DNA of 62,770 nucleotides from Geosiphon pyriformis (taxonomy: Eukaryota > Glomeromycota > Glomeromycetes > Archaeosporales > Geosiphonaceae), in contig JAAOMT010000706.1 in NCBI GenBank assembly GCA_016748015.1, forward strand, positions 325,614 to 388,383. The letters are read 5' to 3'. Positions 36,819-48,387 of the stretch are shown in pieces. A program made the translations under genes and the position numbers. Position 1 is the first letter of the stretch, and each line of letters starts with the position of its first letter. Below the pieces are notes generated by a model that was not told the origin of the DNA, searched no databases, and worked only from the letters and a program-made list of their open reading frames with translations.

Positions 36819-37779
36819 TGTTACTGAAAGTTTTTGGTCTCTTTTCTTAAATGTTGTTAATGTTGATTTGCTGTGAATTCACGTTCTCAAGAAGTAGTTG
36901 GACCTTCAGTAACTGAATTTATCTTCAAATTATCTCCTATAATTTGAACTGTTGGATTTATGAATGGAATGACCAATTCCATGCCAGTTGTTTTGTATAG
37001 TTATATTGTAGTAAACATCAACTCTTTCTCAGGAATTGCTCGTCTTGAAGCTCACTAAAAATGTGTAGTTACTTTGCTGTGAAAGTCAACTCTTCTACAG
37101 AAATTTCATTTGTAGGCTACTCTAATGTTTATAATAAAAAAAGAAAGAAAAATAAAAGAAAATATAAAAGAAATAGATTTTTGTCAAGAGAAACGTTTTC
37201 TATTCAGGTCTGAAGTCACTAACAGATTACTGAAATTGGTAGCTAATTAATTTCAAAATATTAGTTTGTGTTGAGAAAATTTCAAGTATAATAATCAAAG
37301 AATTTGGTTTTTGAATATTTAATTTTTATTTGATTTTGTAAAAAAATAATTTGTTTCAATTAAGATCTCTAAAGTAAGATATTATGGTAAGATACTATGT
37401 GAAGATACATTTTCTTAAAAAAAGAAGCTCTTCTTTTATACAACTTGTTGTAGTACTAGTCTTTGAACTTGCACTTTTCTTTTTGCTACAATTTGATACA
37501 TTTTGATGAACTACAAGTTATTTCACTGAACTATTGATTATTTCGGCCAATTTTCATTAATTTCGGCGAATTTTGACTATGTTAAATAGTTCAGGGTATT
37601 GTGTAATTTGATCATCTTAATTTCTATAGTACAAATTGGATTATTGATTAAGTAATAATATTTGATAATTTGATTAAATAATAAGTAATAATCAAAATAA
37701 TAATAATATATGCTAATTAATAATAGGAATTATAAAGGTAATTTCATGCTAATTAATAACTAAAATTTTACTGATAATA
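36819..37779 (-). repeat. A2 3' LTR
   Basis: It starts TGTTACTGAAAG on the plus strand and ends near CTGATAATA (GGTAACA in the partner). It pairs with 55952-56925. Confidence 0.9.
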
Positions 37780-37793
37780 TAATCTTCTCCTTA
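37780..37793 (-). promoter_or_regulatory. A2 polypurine tract
   Basis: On the minus strand AAGGAGAAGATTA abuts the 3' LTR, the expected site for plus-strand DNA priming. Confidence 0.6.
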
Positions 37794-38649
37794 AGACTGA
37801 GCTCCGTCAAAGTCCAAGCACTATTTGTGATGTTAAAATAATAATCCAAGATAATTGAAGTGATTTGGTCTGAAAATTGTTGAAATTTTAGTTCTGTGAA
37901 CTTTCCAATGTATTGAATCTTTATTAGATAAAGTATTAGATTTTGTAGGACATTTTCACAAGTATTGAATAAATCATAGAGTCTAAATGCTGCTCTAAGT
38001 TTGTAGTAAGTGTTTGTTGATCCAGCTGCTATCTTGAATTCATTGTGAATTTGTTTTTGTATAGTCTTAAGAGTAATGTTGATTGCTTTAAGTTCCAGTT
38101 TTTGTTCATAAAGTGTTTTCTCAATATGAAAATATCTATATATAAGGGTATGTTCATTGTTCTGTTTATTGAGAAATAGTAGAAGTTTTTGTTAGATTGT
38201 GGCATTTGGTAGAATGTTAATAGGAGCAGATAAAAAATTTTCTTTTAGTATTTGTTTCAAAAGTTTTGGTAATTGATTTCCAGAGTGGCTTCTTGTTTTT
38301 TTCTATAGAGGTGATAATTCTGAGAATTGTTTACTACTGGGGCTGTGGTTTTTTTCTGAATATAATTAATTTGACTTCCATTAATTGTTATGGATATGTC
38401 AGGAAGTGTTTTCAAAGCTAACATTAATTTTTGGGATATTTGATAGATATTTCAGGGAATAATCATGATAAAAATGATCAACTAATAAAAAAAAAATAAA
38501 AAAAATAATTTTTGGGTGTGAGGTTTTTATTTGTTCTTGGATTTGGGTGTTTCTTGTAATTATTATTATTTTTTTCTGTTTTTGTGTGTTTATTAAAAAG
38601 ATTATTGTAAAATTATGTTGAGTTAAGTGTTCAAGTTTAGTTGTTGTTC

Positions 38650-39880
38650 TATTATAATTATTGGTTCTAAATTTCGAGGAATATCTTCAGAATTAATTAA
38701 AGGAGAATGTGTACCAATTTGTGGAATTAATGGTTTAGGATTATTCCTGGAATGATAATGTTTCAATCTATCTCCATGTGCAACTTTTGCTAGTACTTTG
38801 TCATCAAGTTTTAACTTATATGATCCATTGCCTAAAATCTGATGAATATAAAATGGTTCATCCTATTTATGTTCAAATTTTCCACTCCATTGTTTTTCAG
38901 CCTTAGTTTTGTATAAGAAAACTTTATTTTCAACTATAAATTCATTGATAACTGGTAGCAGTTTGTTGTCATGCCTTTTTTTTTGTAGGGCTTGAGAGTG
39001 TTTAATATGAGAGACTGCTATGTGTTTTTTTCCTTCCAATGTACTAAAAAGAGTGTAGGCTCTTCTTTGGAGTGTTTCTTAAAAGTTTTTTTTATTTATT
39101 GGTTGCACTGGATATGTTTTTACTGTGAAGTTAATTGGTAGTGTTGCTGTTCTTCTATAAGTAAAATCAAATAGTGTGTGCTTCATAGTATTTTGTTTTA
39201 GTGTTTTGTATACTAATAACACTGATGAAATAAAGATATTTTATTCTTGCTCAAAATTTGTTGAGACTTTTGCTAAAGATTTACACAATGTTCTGTTAAA
39301 ACATTCCACAAATCTATTTGTTTAGGGGTAATAAGATAATGATAGAGGTCTTTTAACATTGGTTTGTTCACAAATTTCTTATATCAAGTTGTTCACAAAA
39401 TGTGTTTCTTGATCAAATAAAAGTTCAATTGGGCATCTATGTCTACAAATAATGTCTTCATAGATGAAATTTGCTACTGATTTTGCATCTGCTCTTTGGA
39501 TGACTTTAGTTTTAGGCCATTTGATGAGATAATCTACTGCAACTGCAATATAATGATTTCCTTGGGTTGTAATAGGTAATGATCTAACTAAATTAATTCC
39601 AACTCTGTTAAAAGGTTGTTCAACTTTAATTGGATTTAAAGGTTCTGTGGGACAAGTCTCTTCTCTTCTTTGACAACTATTACAGGATTCTACATATTGT
39701 TGAATGTCTTTTTGCATGTAAGGCCAAAAGTAATGTTCAAGAGTTCTTTGAATTGTTTCATTTCTTCCCAAGTGTGCTGAAGATGGATCTGTGTACATGT
39801 TGTATAGGATTGTTTTTTTTGTTTTCCTGTACCAATCTGAGTAGTTGGTTTGGGTTTCTGCAATTTTTGTAATAGATTTT
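38650..39880 (-). pseudogene. A2 integrase (zinc-binding and DDE core, GPF-type C-terminus)
   Basis: The open part at 39798-39379 starts AHLGRNETIQRTLEHYFWP with the CNSCQRR pair of the zinc-binding domain. The core follows: VGINLVRSLP, where the first catalytic Asp is Asn, and LFDQETHFVN, which keeps the second Asp. The C-terminal block near 38830-38900 reads EKQWSGKFEHK and PFYIHQILGNGSYKL, the GPF-like integrase tail. The intervening DNA carries stops and frameshifts. Confidence 0.82.
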
Positions 39881-40099
39881 GTTATGGTATATGAAATATT
39901 GTTTGAATTGGTATTGTAATCAATGTTTTTTACTTGGAGATCAATTTTTTGGCATGGTAAGAGTCTTCAAATAGTTTTTAAGATTGTTGTAATTTCTGGA
40001 ATCTATTATTGTTTTGTTGTTTTGTTGGTAGTAGTAAGTTGTAGTGGATTTGTTGGTGGTGTTAATCTTGTTTCATTCTTAAGAGACTATCAACATTGG

Positions 40100-40842
40100 T
40101 ATGTAGTTTTTTTGGTTTGTGGTATACAATATATTTGTAGTCTGCTAAGAAATCATTCCATTAAGATTGCTTGGCACTTTGTTCAGTTTTCTTTTTATTG
40201 AGCCATTTAAGGCCAATATTGTTAGTTATAATGTCAAATTCTTTTCTATTCTTTAGGTATTGTTGAAAATGTTTAATAGTCCAAATGACTGTGGCAGCTT
40301 CTAATTCAGTTAAGTCATATTTAAAGTCTGTTGGTTTGAGTGTTCTATTGGCATAAACAATGACTTGTTCTTGGCCATTTTTATTTAATTGTGATAAAAT
40401 GGCACCAAAAGCTATGTGTAAAGCATCAATAACTAGTTGGAATTATTTGTTGAAGTCTGGGTAAGCAAAAACTGAGGCTGTTGTTAACTTTGTTTTAAAA
40501 GTTTCAAAAGCTTTTTGTTGTTCTTTAGTCTATTGATATAGTATGTTTTTGTTGGTAAAATAGTTAAGTGGTTTGGCAATTTCTGAGAATCTTTTTATGA
40601 AAGTAGGAGACTAATTCTACAAATCCTTATAGCTCTGTAGTATTTCAGAGTATTTGAAAATTTTTAACAGCACTGATTGTTTCAGGATTTGGTTGGATTC
40701 CATCTTTGTTAATAATGTGTTTAAGAAAGATTAAACTTGTTTTTTCAAAGTGACATTTTTCAATGTTCAACTTTAATTCTGCTTTCCATAATTGTTGAAA
40801 AACTTCTCATAGGTAAATAAAATGGGCTTCAAAACTTGGTGA
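40100..40842 (-). pseudogene. A2 reverse transcriptase 3' part and RNase H
   Basis: This is the portion of pol left of the E insertion. The minus strand continues YSPSFEAHFIYL, then LKLNIEKCHFEKTSLIFL and GIQPNPETISAVKNF, as in the reverse transcriptase thumb, then an RNase H-like stretch in several frames. It is broken by stops and frameshifts. Confidence 0.75.
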
Positions 40843-40846
40843 GTAT

Positions 40847-41695
40847 TGTTACAGGTGATTATTTCTGCAGTTGAGTTAAATAACAAACCTGTAACTTGGT
40901 GCTCAAAAAGCTACTTCCATTGATGAGATTCTGCAAGTGTTGTATTTGAAGGTTTTAATGAAGTCCTTTGTATAATGGACAGAGATTCAATAGTGTTGAT
41001 AGTAGATGTATTTTTCCAAGAGTTTTCCCAATTTTTTTCTCAGTGTGGTGGCCAGATTTAGTCTGGCAGTCATGCCCTTCTGGTAAGCTATCCGATAATA
41101 TATAAAATCTTACTCTTATTTCTGGGTCTTTTACCAGACTATCCTTGACATCAATAACTCAGTGCTTACTCTTTTAATCAATTAGTATACAACAAAATCA
41201 AAGAAAGAAAGAAAATAAAATAAAGAAAATAAAAAATAAAGAAAATAGAGAAAATAAGCCAAGACAATTTAGTACGTTCGTATCTCGTCAATAACCATGA
41301 TCAAGAGCTATTGTTTCAGTGTGGTTAAGTATCAATTACTATCAACATAAAGTATTAATAGTGGAAAGTGGGTTAAGATATGGAATAATTATTTATTTGA
41401 TGATTGGGAACTGAAATATTGCTTAGATTAAATCTAAACTGAGAGGTCTGTCTTTTCAGCTTCTAATCCTACTGCTATATATACATAATTGAGATTCCTC
41501 AATTCCTCAATTCTTTGCAACAGGAATTCTGGAATTCTGGAATTCTAAAATTCTTCATCAGGGAATCCTGAAATTCCTGGAATCCTGCAATTCCTCTGAG
41601 AGGAATTCTGGAATTCCACATTTACTACATTTACCTCTGATTGGCTAATATCTACTGACTAATAATACTATATTTCTTATATTCTATGAGTAACA
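40847..41695 (-). repeat. E 3' LTR
   Basis: It starts TGTTACAGGTGATT and ends ATGAGTAACA (plus strand), about 849 bases, and matches 50214-51086 with scattered transitions and a length difference in the GAATTC-rich block. Confidence 0.93.
41510..41620. repeat. GAATTC/TTCTGGAA-rich array in E LTR
   Basis: Multiple copies of GGAATTCTGGAATTC-like and GGAATCCTG-like units follow each other. The partner block at 50875-51010 has a different number of units, so the array expands or contracts. Confidence 0.75.
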
Positions 41696-41711
41696 TTATT
41701 CCCTCCTTTTA
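41696..41711 (-). promoter_or_regulatory. E polypurine tract
   Basis: On the minus strand AAAAGGAGGGAATAA immediately precedes the 3' LTR. Confidence 0.75.
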
Positions 41712-41739
41712 ATATTGAGCTCCGTCGAAATCCAACTCA

Positions 41740-42218
41740 TTTAATTCCCTCTCTTGAAGTATTTTCTGGATTTCATTTTTGAGAATTATTTGTGTTATTT
41801 GGGTCTGTAATTCTTCAAATTGAGCATTAATGATCTTTTCCAATTGATTACTGGTAACTGTATCCATTGCTTTGTTGAGCAATATTTCTGGTTTATCCTA
41901 AAATGCTGTGTGTATTCGGTATATGGCTCAGGCCTGTGTGAATAAGTTGTTTTTTTCCAAAAAATGTTCTAATTGTTGTAGTATTCTTTTGTTGAATAAT
42001 TGCTTTGTTTTATCCGTATATAGATTCTGGATATTTATGTGTTGTCCCAAGTAAAAATAACAATAGTTTCGTGGAAATTGTTGTATCCACCAATTCCAAG
42101 TTTCTTTAGTCAACTCTTGATATAGTGACTCTTTTGTCAACTCATTTATTGCTAATTTTACTTTCACAATAATTTTGTCCACAGTATTTTCAGTTTTCTT
42201 CTGTGTTCTGAGTTGCAA
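41740..42218 (-). pseudogene. E C-terminal tail of pol
   Basis: A 96-residue open segment at 42218-41928 (KETWNWWIQQFPRNYCYFY) follows the integrase, with more coding-like text to about 41740 after stops. It is polar and predicted helical. A similar tail follows the A2 integrase. Function unknown. Confidence 0.5.
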
Positions 42219-42219
42219 T

Positions 42220-43620
42220 GTCTTTCTAATATCTTGATATTAAATGGTTTGTTAATTGATTGTAATCTCTATTTCCTGGTATTGGATTAATTGAAAGAGT
42301 TGTTGTGCTAGTGAGTGAATGTTGTCTGTAATTTCCATTTTTCTGATATTTCCTGTTGCATCTATTCTGTCTTTATATATTTTTTTAATGGATCAATTTA
42401 ACATGTTGTCAATAATAATGATTGGTTCCAGATCTTGTGGAATCTCATTTGGTTGGACTAATATTCTCTGTATTCCTATTTGTGGAATATTACTGGTAAA
42501 TGGTAGTGTGATATTGTAATATGATTTTAGTCGATCTCCATGTGCTGCTTTGGTTAAAATTTTGTTATTCAATCTTAATTTGTAAGCTCTATTTCTTAGA
42601 ATTTCTTCTATGTAAAATGGTCCATTCCATTTGGGGTCAAATTTTCTACTCCATTGTTTTTCCGCTTTGGTATGATGTAGTAATACTTTGTTTTCAATCT
42701 TGAATTTAACTGGTTTGTTTGGCAGTTGACTATTGTGTCTTTTTTTCTGTTTTTCTTGTGACTTTTGAATATTATTAGCTGCTCTTCTTCATTTGTTTTC
42801 CAATGTTTCCATTAAGTCATATGTTCTTCTCAGCAATGTTTCTTGAAAATTTTCTTCTGTTATTGGTTCAACTGGATATGTATTAATTTCTCTCTCTACT
42901 GGTAATGTTGCTGTTCTCTTATACACTAATTCAAATGGTGTTGCTTGTGTAGTATCTTGTTTTATTGTTCAATAAGCAAATAGTACTGATGGTATGAACA
43001 AATCCCAATCATTCTGGTTTTCTTGGCTGAGCTTAGCTATTGTTTCACACAATGTTCTGTTGAATTTTTCTACTAATCCGTTGGTTTGTGAATGGTATGG
43101 TGATGATAATAGTCTCTTGATTCCGAATCTTTGGCTCAATTCTGTTAATGTTCTGTTCACAAAATGAGTTTTTTGGTCTGATAATAATTCTTTTGGACAT
43201 CCATGTCGACAAATCAAATCCTGATGAACAAATTTGGCAACAGATTCTGCATCTGCTCTTTGAATTGCTTTTGCCTCTGGCCATTTAGTGAGATAGTCCA
43301 TAGCTACTGCTATGTATCTGTTTCTTCTGCTGGTGATTATTAATGATCTGACTAAATCAATTCCAATACGGTCGAATGGTTGTCCCACTTTGATTGGTTT
43401 TAATGATTCACTGGGTTTCATACCTCTTCTTCGCTGATAAGCATCACAATTTTGAACATATTGGATAATGTCTGGATACATTGATGGCCAATAGTATCTT
43501 TTTCTGGTTCTTTCCATAGTTGCTTCTTTGTAAAAATGTCCTGCTGTTGGATTTGAGTGTATGTTAAATAATATTGTCTCTTTTTCTGGTTTTGTAATTA
43601 CTCTGGTTAGTTGATCTGAA
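42220..43620 (-). pseudogene. E integrase
   Basis: The core frame 43517-42969 is open and complete: IGIDLVRSL (first Asp), LLSDQKTHFVN (second Asp) and SPYHSQTNGLVEKFNRTL (Glu) make an intact DDE triad. The second Cys of the zinc-binding pair is changed (CDAYQRR; A2 has CNSCQRR). Downstream, after a stop at 42967, a block with AEKQWSRKF and WNGPFYIEEIL is the GPF-type C-terminal domain. This is the best preserved enzyme of the stack. Confidence 0.9.
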
Positions 43621-43789
43621 TCTTTTCTATTTTTTCAATAAAGTATATTTTGGTAAGTGATAAAATATTTTGATTGTTGTTTGATACTTTTTTGTTCCGT
43701 TTGAGATAAATTCTCCTTGAACTGTTGAGTGTTTATATAATGTTGCAGTTGTTGATATTTTTGTATGTTCATCTTTTGTTACATTTTTC

Positions 43790-45350
43790 GTTGGTATTGT
43801 TCTGGTTTTGTTATATTTTTGTGTTAAAATGTTCTTAGATTTGTCTCATTCACGACAAACTGTCAGCATTTCTGTTGTCTTTTCTTTTTTTGTAATGTAT
43901 AGTATAATTGTATGATATGAGTGCCATTTTCTATCTTGACTGTCTTCCATCTCCAAATTCTTGTTTTTGGAGTAATGTTAATCCCTTGTGATCTGTGTAT
44001 ACTTCAAACTTCTGGCTCAAGTATTTTTTCTATTTTATGACTGCCCAGTATATTGCTAAGTGTTCTTGTTCTGGTGTTCCATAGTTTTTTTTGGCTGGTG
44101 TTAAACCTCTGCTGGCATATGCTACTGGATGTTCTCTGCTGTCTGGTCCTCTCTAAGATAATACTGCTTCCAATGCTTGGCCAGATGCATTGGTGGTAAT
44201 GATGAATGGTTTGCTGTGATTTGGATAAATCAGTACTGGAGCTTGAATGAGCTTTCTTTTCAAAATGTCAAAAGCTTCTTGTTGACTTTCTGCCCATTCA
44301 TATTTGGTATTTTTGGTTTGCAGTTGGTTGAGTGGCTGTGCTATCTTGGAAAAGTTCTTGATAAAACATCAGTAGTAGCTGGCAAATCCCAAGAATGATT
44401 TCAGTTCTGTCATATTGGTCAGCACTGGAAAGTTTTTTACTATCTCTATTTTCTCTGAATCTGTTTTGATGCCATCTTTGCTGACTATGTGTCCTAAGAA
44501 TTTTAGTTCTGTCTTGTCAAAGAAGCACTTTGTTGCATTTAACTTTAGTCCTGCTCTTCTTAGTCTTTTGAACACTTGTTGAAGATGATAAAGATGATCA
44601 TCAAATGTTTTTGAGAATACATTGATGTTGTCCAAGTATACAACTACTGATTTCCACAATAAGCCAGTATAGATGATTTCCATTAGCCATTGGAAAGTGG
44701 CTGGTGCATTGGTTAAACCGAATGGCATTACTTCAAATTCGAAATTCCCTTCTCTCGTGGTGAATGCCGTCTTCTCTTTGTTAGCTGGATCCATGGCCAC
44801 TTGCCAGTAACCACTGTCCAAGTCTAATGTTAAAAACCATTTGTTCCTGCCAAAAGCATTAAATAATTTCTGTATCCGTGGAGTTAGATAGCTGTCTCCA
44901 CGAGTTACACTATTGAGTTTCCTGTAGTCTACACAAAATTGGATCTTTCCATTTTTTTTATGGACAAGTACCACTGGTGATGACCATAGGCTCATTGATG
45001 ACTGAATTAACCCATTGTCAAGCATTCAGTTTATCTCTTGATGAATAATCTCATGGCTGGCTGGTGGCACTCTGTATGCTCTTTGTTTAATTGGCATTGT
45101 ATCTCTAGTTTTGATCTGATGCTGGATGATGTTAGTTCGGCCAAACTCATTTTTACTGGCAAAGATGTTATTGAACTGGTTGAGCAACATCTTGAGTTGC
45201 ATACGTTGGAGTGAATCTAAGTTTCCCATGTTCATTTGTTCCAATTGTTCTGGTTGGAGCAAATAACATTCACTTTGTCTATATATTGTTTGTGATGTGA
45301 TATTGACATATCCACAAAGTTGTGGAAAGTCTGGAATGGAGTTTGGTGGT
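43790..45350 (-). pseudogene. E reverse transcriptase and RNase H
   Basis: The reverse transcriptase reads VHKKNGKIQFCVDYRKLNS, LTLDLDSGYWQVAMD, FGLTNAPATFQWLM and then VVYLDNINVF, where YxDD has Asn in the second position. A TGA splits it at 45023-45025, just before MLDNGLIQ. After a stop at 44366-44368 the frame continues as RNase H (FIITTNASGQALEAVLS, EQEHLAILWAV, VYTDHKGLT). It copies element RNA into DNA in active relatives; this copy should be inactive. Confidence 0.92.
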
Positions 45351-45558
45351 TAATCCTCTATTTCAGTGTTTAAGTATCCAATAATAGTTCTGGCTGGTAT
45401 TTCTATAACATTTTCTGTATTGTTGTAGATGGGAATTTTGATGTGGCTGTAATCTTTGGCTGGTATGTGGAGATTGATAAGTCCAACTTCTCCTGATTCA
45501 CAAAGACTGGCTTCTGCCTCAAAAATTTGTGCTTGGTTTTTTTCTTTCCTTTCTATTA

Positions 45559-46596
45559 CTAGCATGTACTGGTTATATGACGAAATGGAAATAGCTTGAC
45601 CAGTTGAGATAATTTCTCCTTGGCCAACAATTTTTCCTCCACCATATTAATTGGTACATCTATTCTACCCATTGATCTGAATCTCTGTATTTCTCTCGCT
45701 GTTATTCCTAATTCCTTCTTCTTTCCCACTGATACTAACTGAGCTATTCTAACCAGAGGCAGGAATATTGCCTGTGCTATTTTTTTGTTGGGCTCTATTA
45801 TATAGGCCTTTTCTGAGTCATTTTGTAGCATAGCAATAATATTTCCTACATATCCTGTGTCAATTATTTCTCCTCTTATATTAATCCCTCTTTTCGCTAA
45901 ACTACTTCTAGATGCTAATTGAACTATTGTTGTTGCCAGAATTTCTAGTGCTACTTTTAGATCAATGCAGGTGCGTGAATGTGGCTCCAATTTGATGGCC
46001 TCTTTTTCTGGATACCTCAGATCAAACTCTGCATCAGTATCATGTGCATGTTCTGGCATAATACCTTCCCCATTGTCACTATACCATTTCAACTCTTGTT
46101 CCTTGGAGAAATCTGGTAGTGCAATATATTGTTCATAGTTTAAATTGGAGTTTGAATCTGAGTTTGAATTGTTTTTGTTGTCATTGCCATTTTGAACAGA
46201 GCTGGAACTGGTGTTTTTATTGTCATTACCGGAGTCTGGATCGTGATTGATCAGCGATTTTAATTCCGATGCACAGCTGCTGATTGGTTCTTCTTCTTTA
46301 GGGATCATGTAGATCATGTGTGGTGGTGGATTGTAAATAAAATTACAATCGTCACAATATTCAAAGTCACTGGAAATTAAACAATGGCGACACAGTCTTG
46401 TATTTAACTGTGCTAGCCATTGTTCTTGCTCCTCTCTAGTGGGTGCCAAGTTTTGGTAATGTTCATGGAACTCTTCTGGTTCCAGAAAATTTATAACTGG
46501 CTCTGCATCCCAGTTAAGCTCAATGGGTTCTGGTGGGTTGTTTTTAATTGTCCTGATTTCTTCTGGCAACACACCTTCAATTTTGGCGATTGTCAT
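45559..46596 (-). pseudogene. E dUTPase-containing segment of pol
   Basis: An open frame of 345 residues lies between the Cys-rich module and reverse transcriptase. It starts with a Cys-containing linker (LCRHCLISSDFEYCDDC). The dUTPase motifs follow: AHDTDAEFDLRYP (motif 1), RSSLAKRGINIRGEIIDTGY (motifs 2-3), NIIAMLQN and AQAIFLPLVRI. The C-terminal P-loop-like motif expected as QGFGSTGR is QRFRSMGR here. dUTPases remove dUTP and limit uracil in newly made DNA. The long open frame suggests recent function. Confidence 0.85.
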
Positions 46597-46635
46597 TCAC
46601 CATAATTCATCATCATTGTGTGGACAACTGTCCAA

Positions 46636-47200
46636 TCACTGTACAGCTCTTCTCCAGATGGCTTCTATGGGTGTTCCTTTCTCGACCCAGTCGCTGATAA
46701 GGATCATGTATTGGCAAGACATGTCGCATGTTTCTCCTCTTCTAGAAATGTTGTTCCACAATCTTTCATCGAGGAGAGTTTCTCCACAAGCTAAACATAG
46801 TGTATTATCCCATTTTTCCACTCATTTTGGTCTTCCAAAGCATTCAATGAGGCATGCATAACAATAAAACTTGGTTGCTGTCTGATATTTTTTGTTATTG
46901 CCACAGCATGCACCCATTGATGACAATTTCTTGCTGCAATTGATGCACACTAGTTTGGGTCGGCAATAGGTGAATTGTTGTGGTGTTGTGTATTGATAGG
47001 AGATATACGGGTTTGTTGGTAGTGGCTTTTCTTCTTTCACTTTTTCTTTCCCTTTGTTGCTTTCTTCCCATTCCCAGCTTGGTGTTGGTTCCTGTTCATT
47101 ATTGTTGATCCAGGTCAGGTCATCCGTTTCCCAAATAAGTTTCTCTCTTTGCTTTCCCTTGGGGTTGTCATTCCATAATAGTATTAGCATTAGCTTGTGG
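46636..47200 (-). pseudogene. E Cys-rich module
   Basis: Two adjoining open segments encode VCINCSKKLSSMGACCG, FYCYACLIECFGRPK, a stop, then EKWDNTLCLACGE and RGETCDMSCQYMILIS. It is the diverged counterpart of the family A module and keeps the Cys pairs. The spacing suggests two or three zinc-binding sites. Family unknown. Confidence 0.7.
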
Positions 47201-47499
47201 TGGTCTTTGTTGTTGGTTCAAGCATTGATAGTGGTTCCACAGATAGGTTTTTTTCCTTGTTCCTCTTTTCCATTGTTATCGTCATTCCAGGCGAGTATTG
47301 GCAGCAGTTTGTTGTGGTCAACATCAGCCCACAAGACTTGGTAAGCTTCCCAGGTAGGTTTCTTTTTCTTCTCCTTCAGTTCGATCAATAGTTTCTCTCT
47401 TGGAGAAGTCTTGAAGTGGTTACACATGGCCAGTACACGTATGTGTTGGCCCTGATATGTTAGCTGGAGTTCCTGGGTGTTTTAATCTAACATCATGTT

Positions 47500-48027
47500 G
47501 ACTTTGGATAACCAGTCATTACCAATGAGAGCTTGGTATTGAGTGGCTTCCATCACTAGAACTTTAATAGGAGTCACAATGCCATTAACTTTGAAAAAAA
47601 AGTCATTGATTTTACCGATTGGAGTTTTGGTCACTTCATCGGCTGTGATGATTCTGGTGCTGGCAGTTCAATCAACTTGGCGACCTAATTAATCTATGAG
47701 TTGTTGTGTGATGATGCTGCCTGCTGAACTACTGTCAAGGATTAATTTGATGAATTGTCCCTTAACTTTGGCGGCAGTGTACATCACAGTGATTGGTTTG
47801 GCTTCAAGAGTGGCTCTACTAAATAATGGTGTTGCAGTTGTTTTCTTGAATTCGAATAGGAATATAACAGCCAAAGACTCATCTTTAATGATGGTAGCAG
47901 ATGGGATATTATTGGTAAGTGGTTGTTTTTGGGCAAATGCCAGGTCATTGGTTAAGGCGTTTTCTGGGGTAACTAAGAGACTTAAATAGTTCTGGGAATT
48001 CGGGTTCTGGGGTTGACCAGCATTCAA
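47500..48027 (-). pseudogene. E aspartic protease region
   Basis: The segment reads FSRATLEAKPITVMYTAAK, then LILDSSSAGSIITQQL. The catalytic D-S-G is DSS, one transition from the active form. The ALIGNDWL block follows near 47530. Confidence 0.8.
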
Positions 48028-48387
48028 ATTCCACTAGCATAATCCAGATGGTTGCTGTGAAGAACTGGGGATTAGTTGATGGACTACTATTGCCGATCTT
48101 CAGCTCTATTGAGTTATTCTTGGTCTTTGGGTTCCATTGGGTGGTAAGCTTTGGAGTGGTGTTTGGATTTGTTGGGGTTGATAGATTATTTGTGGCTGTG
48201 GTTGTTGATAAATTACTTGTGGCTGCGGTTGATAGATTGGAGCTTAATACACCAAAGACTGATAGACTAATGATTGTGTTATTGGTAGATAAGCAGGTTG
48301 GTTTTGATTTGGGTACTGATTTGGAGTTTGGAACCAGTGATCAGGGTTTCGAGATTGATATCCCAATCATTGGTTATTTAAACGCTG

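Noticed and set aside
46420-47391. Plus-strand frames opposite the E Cys-rich and dUTPase region
   Set aside because: They are antisense to the coding text that matches the other elements.
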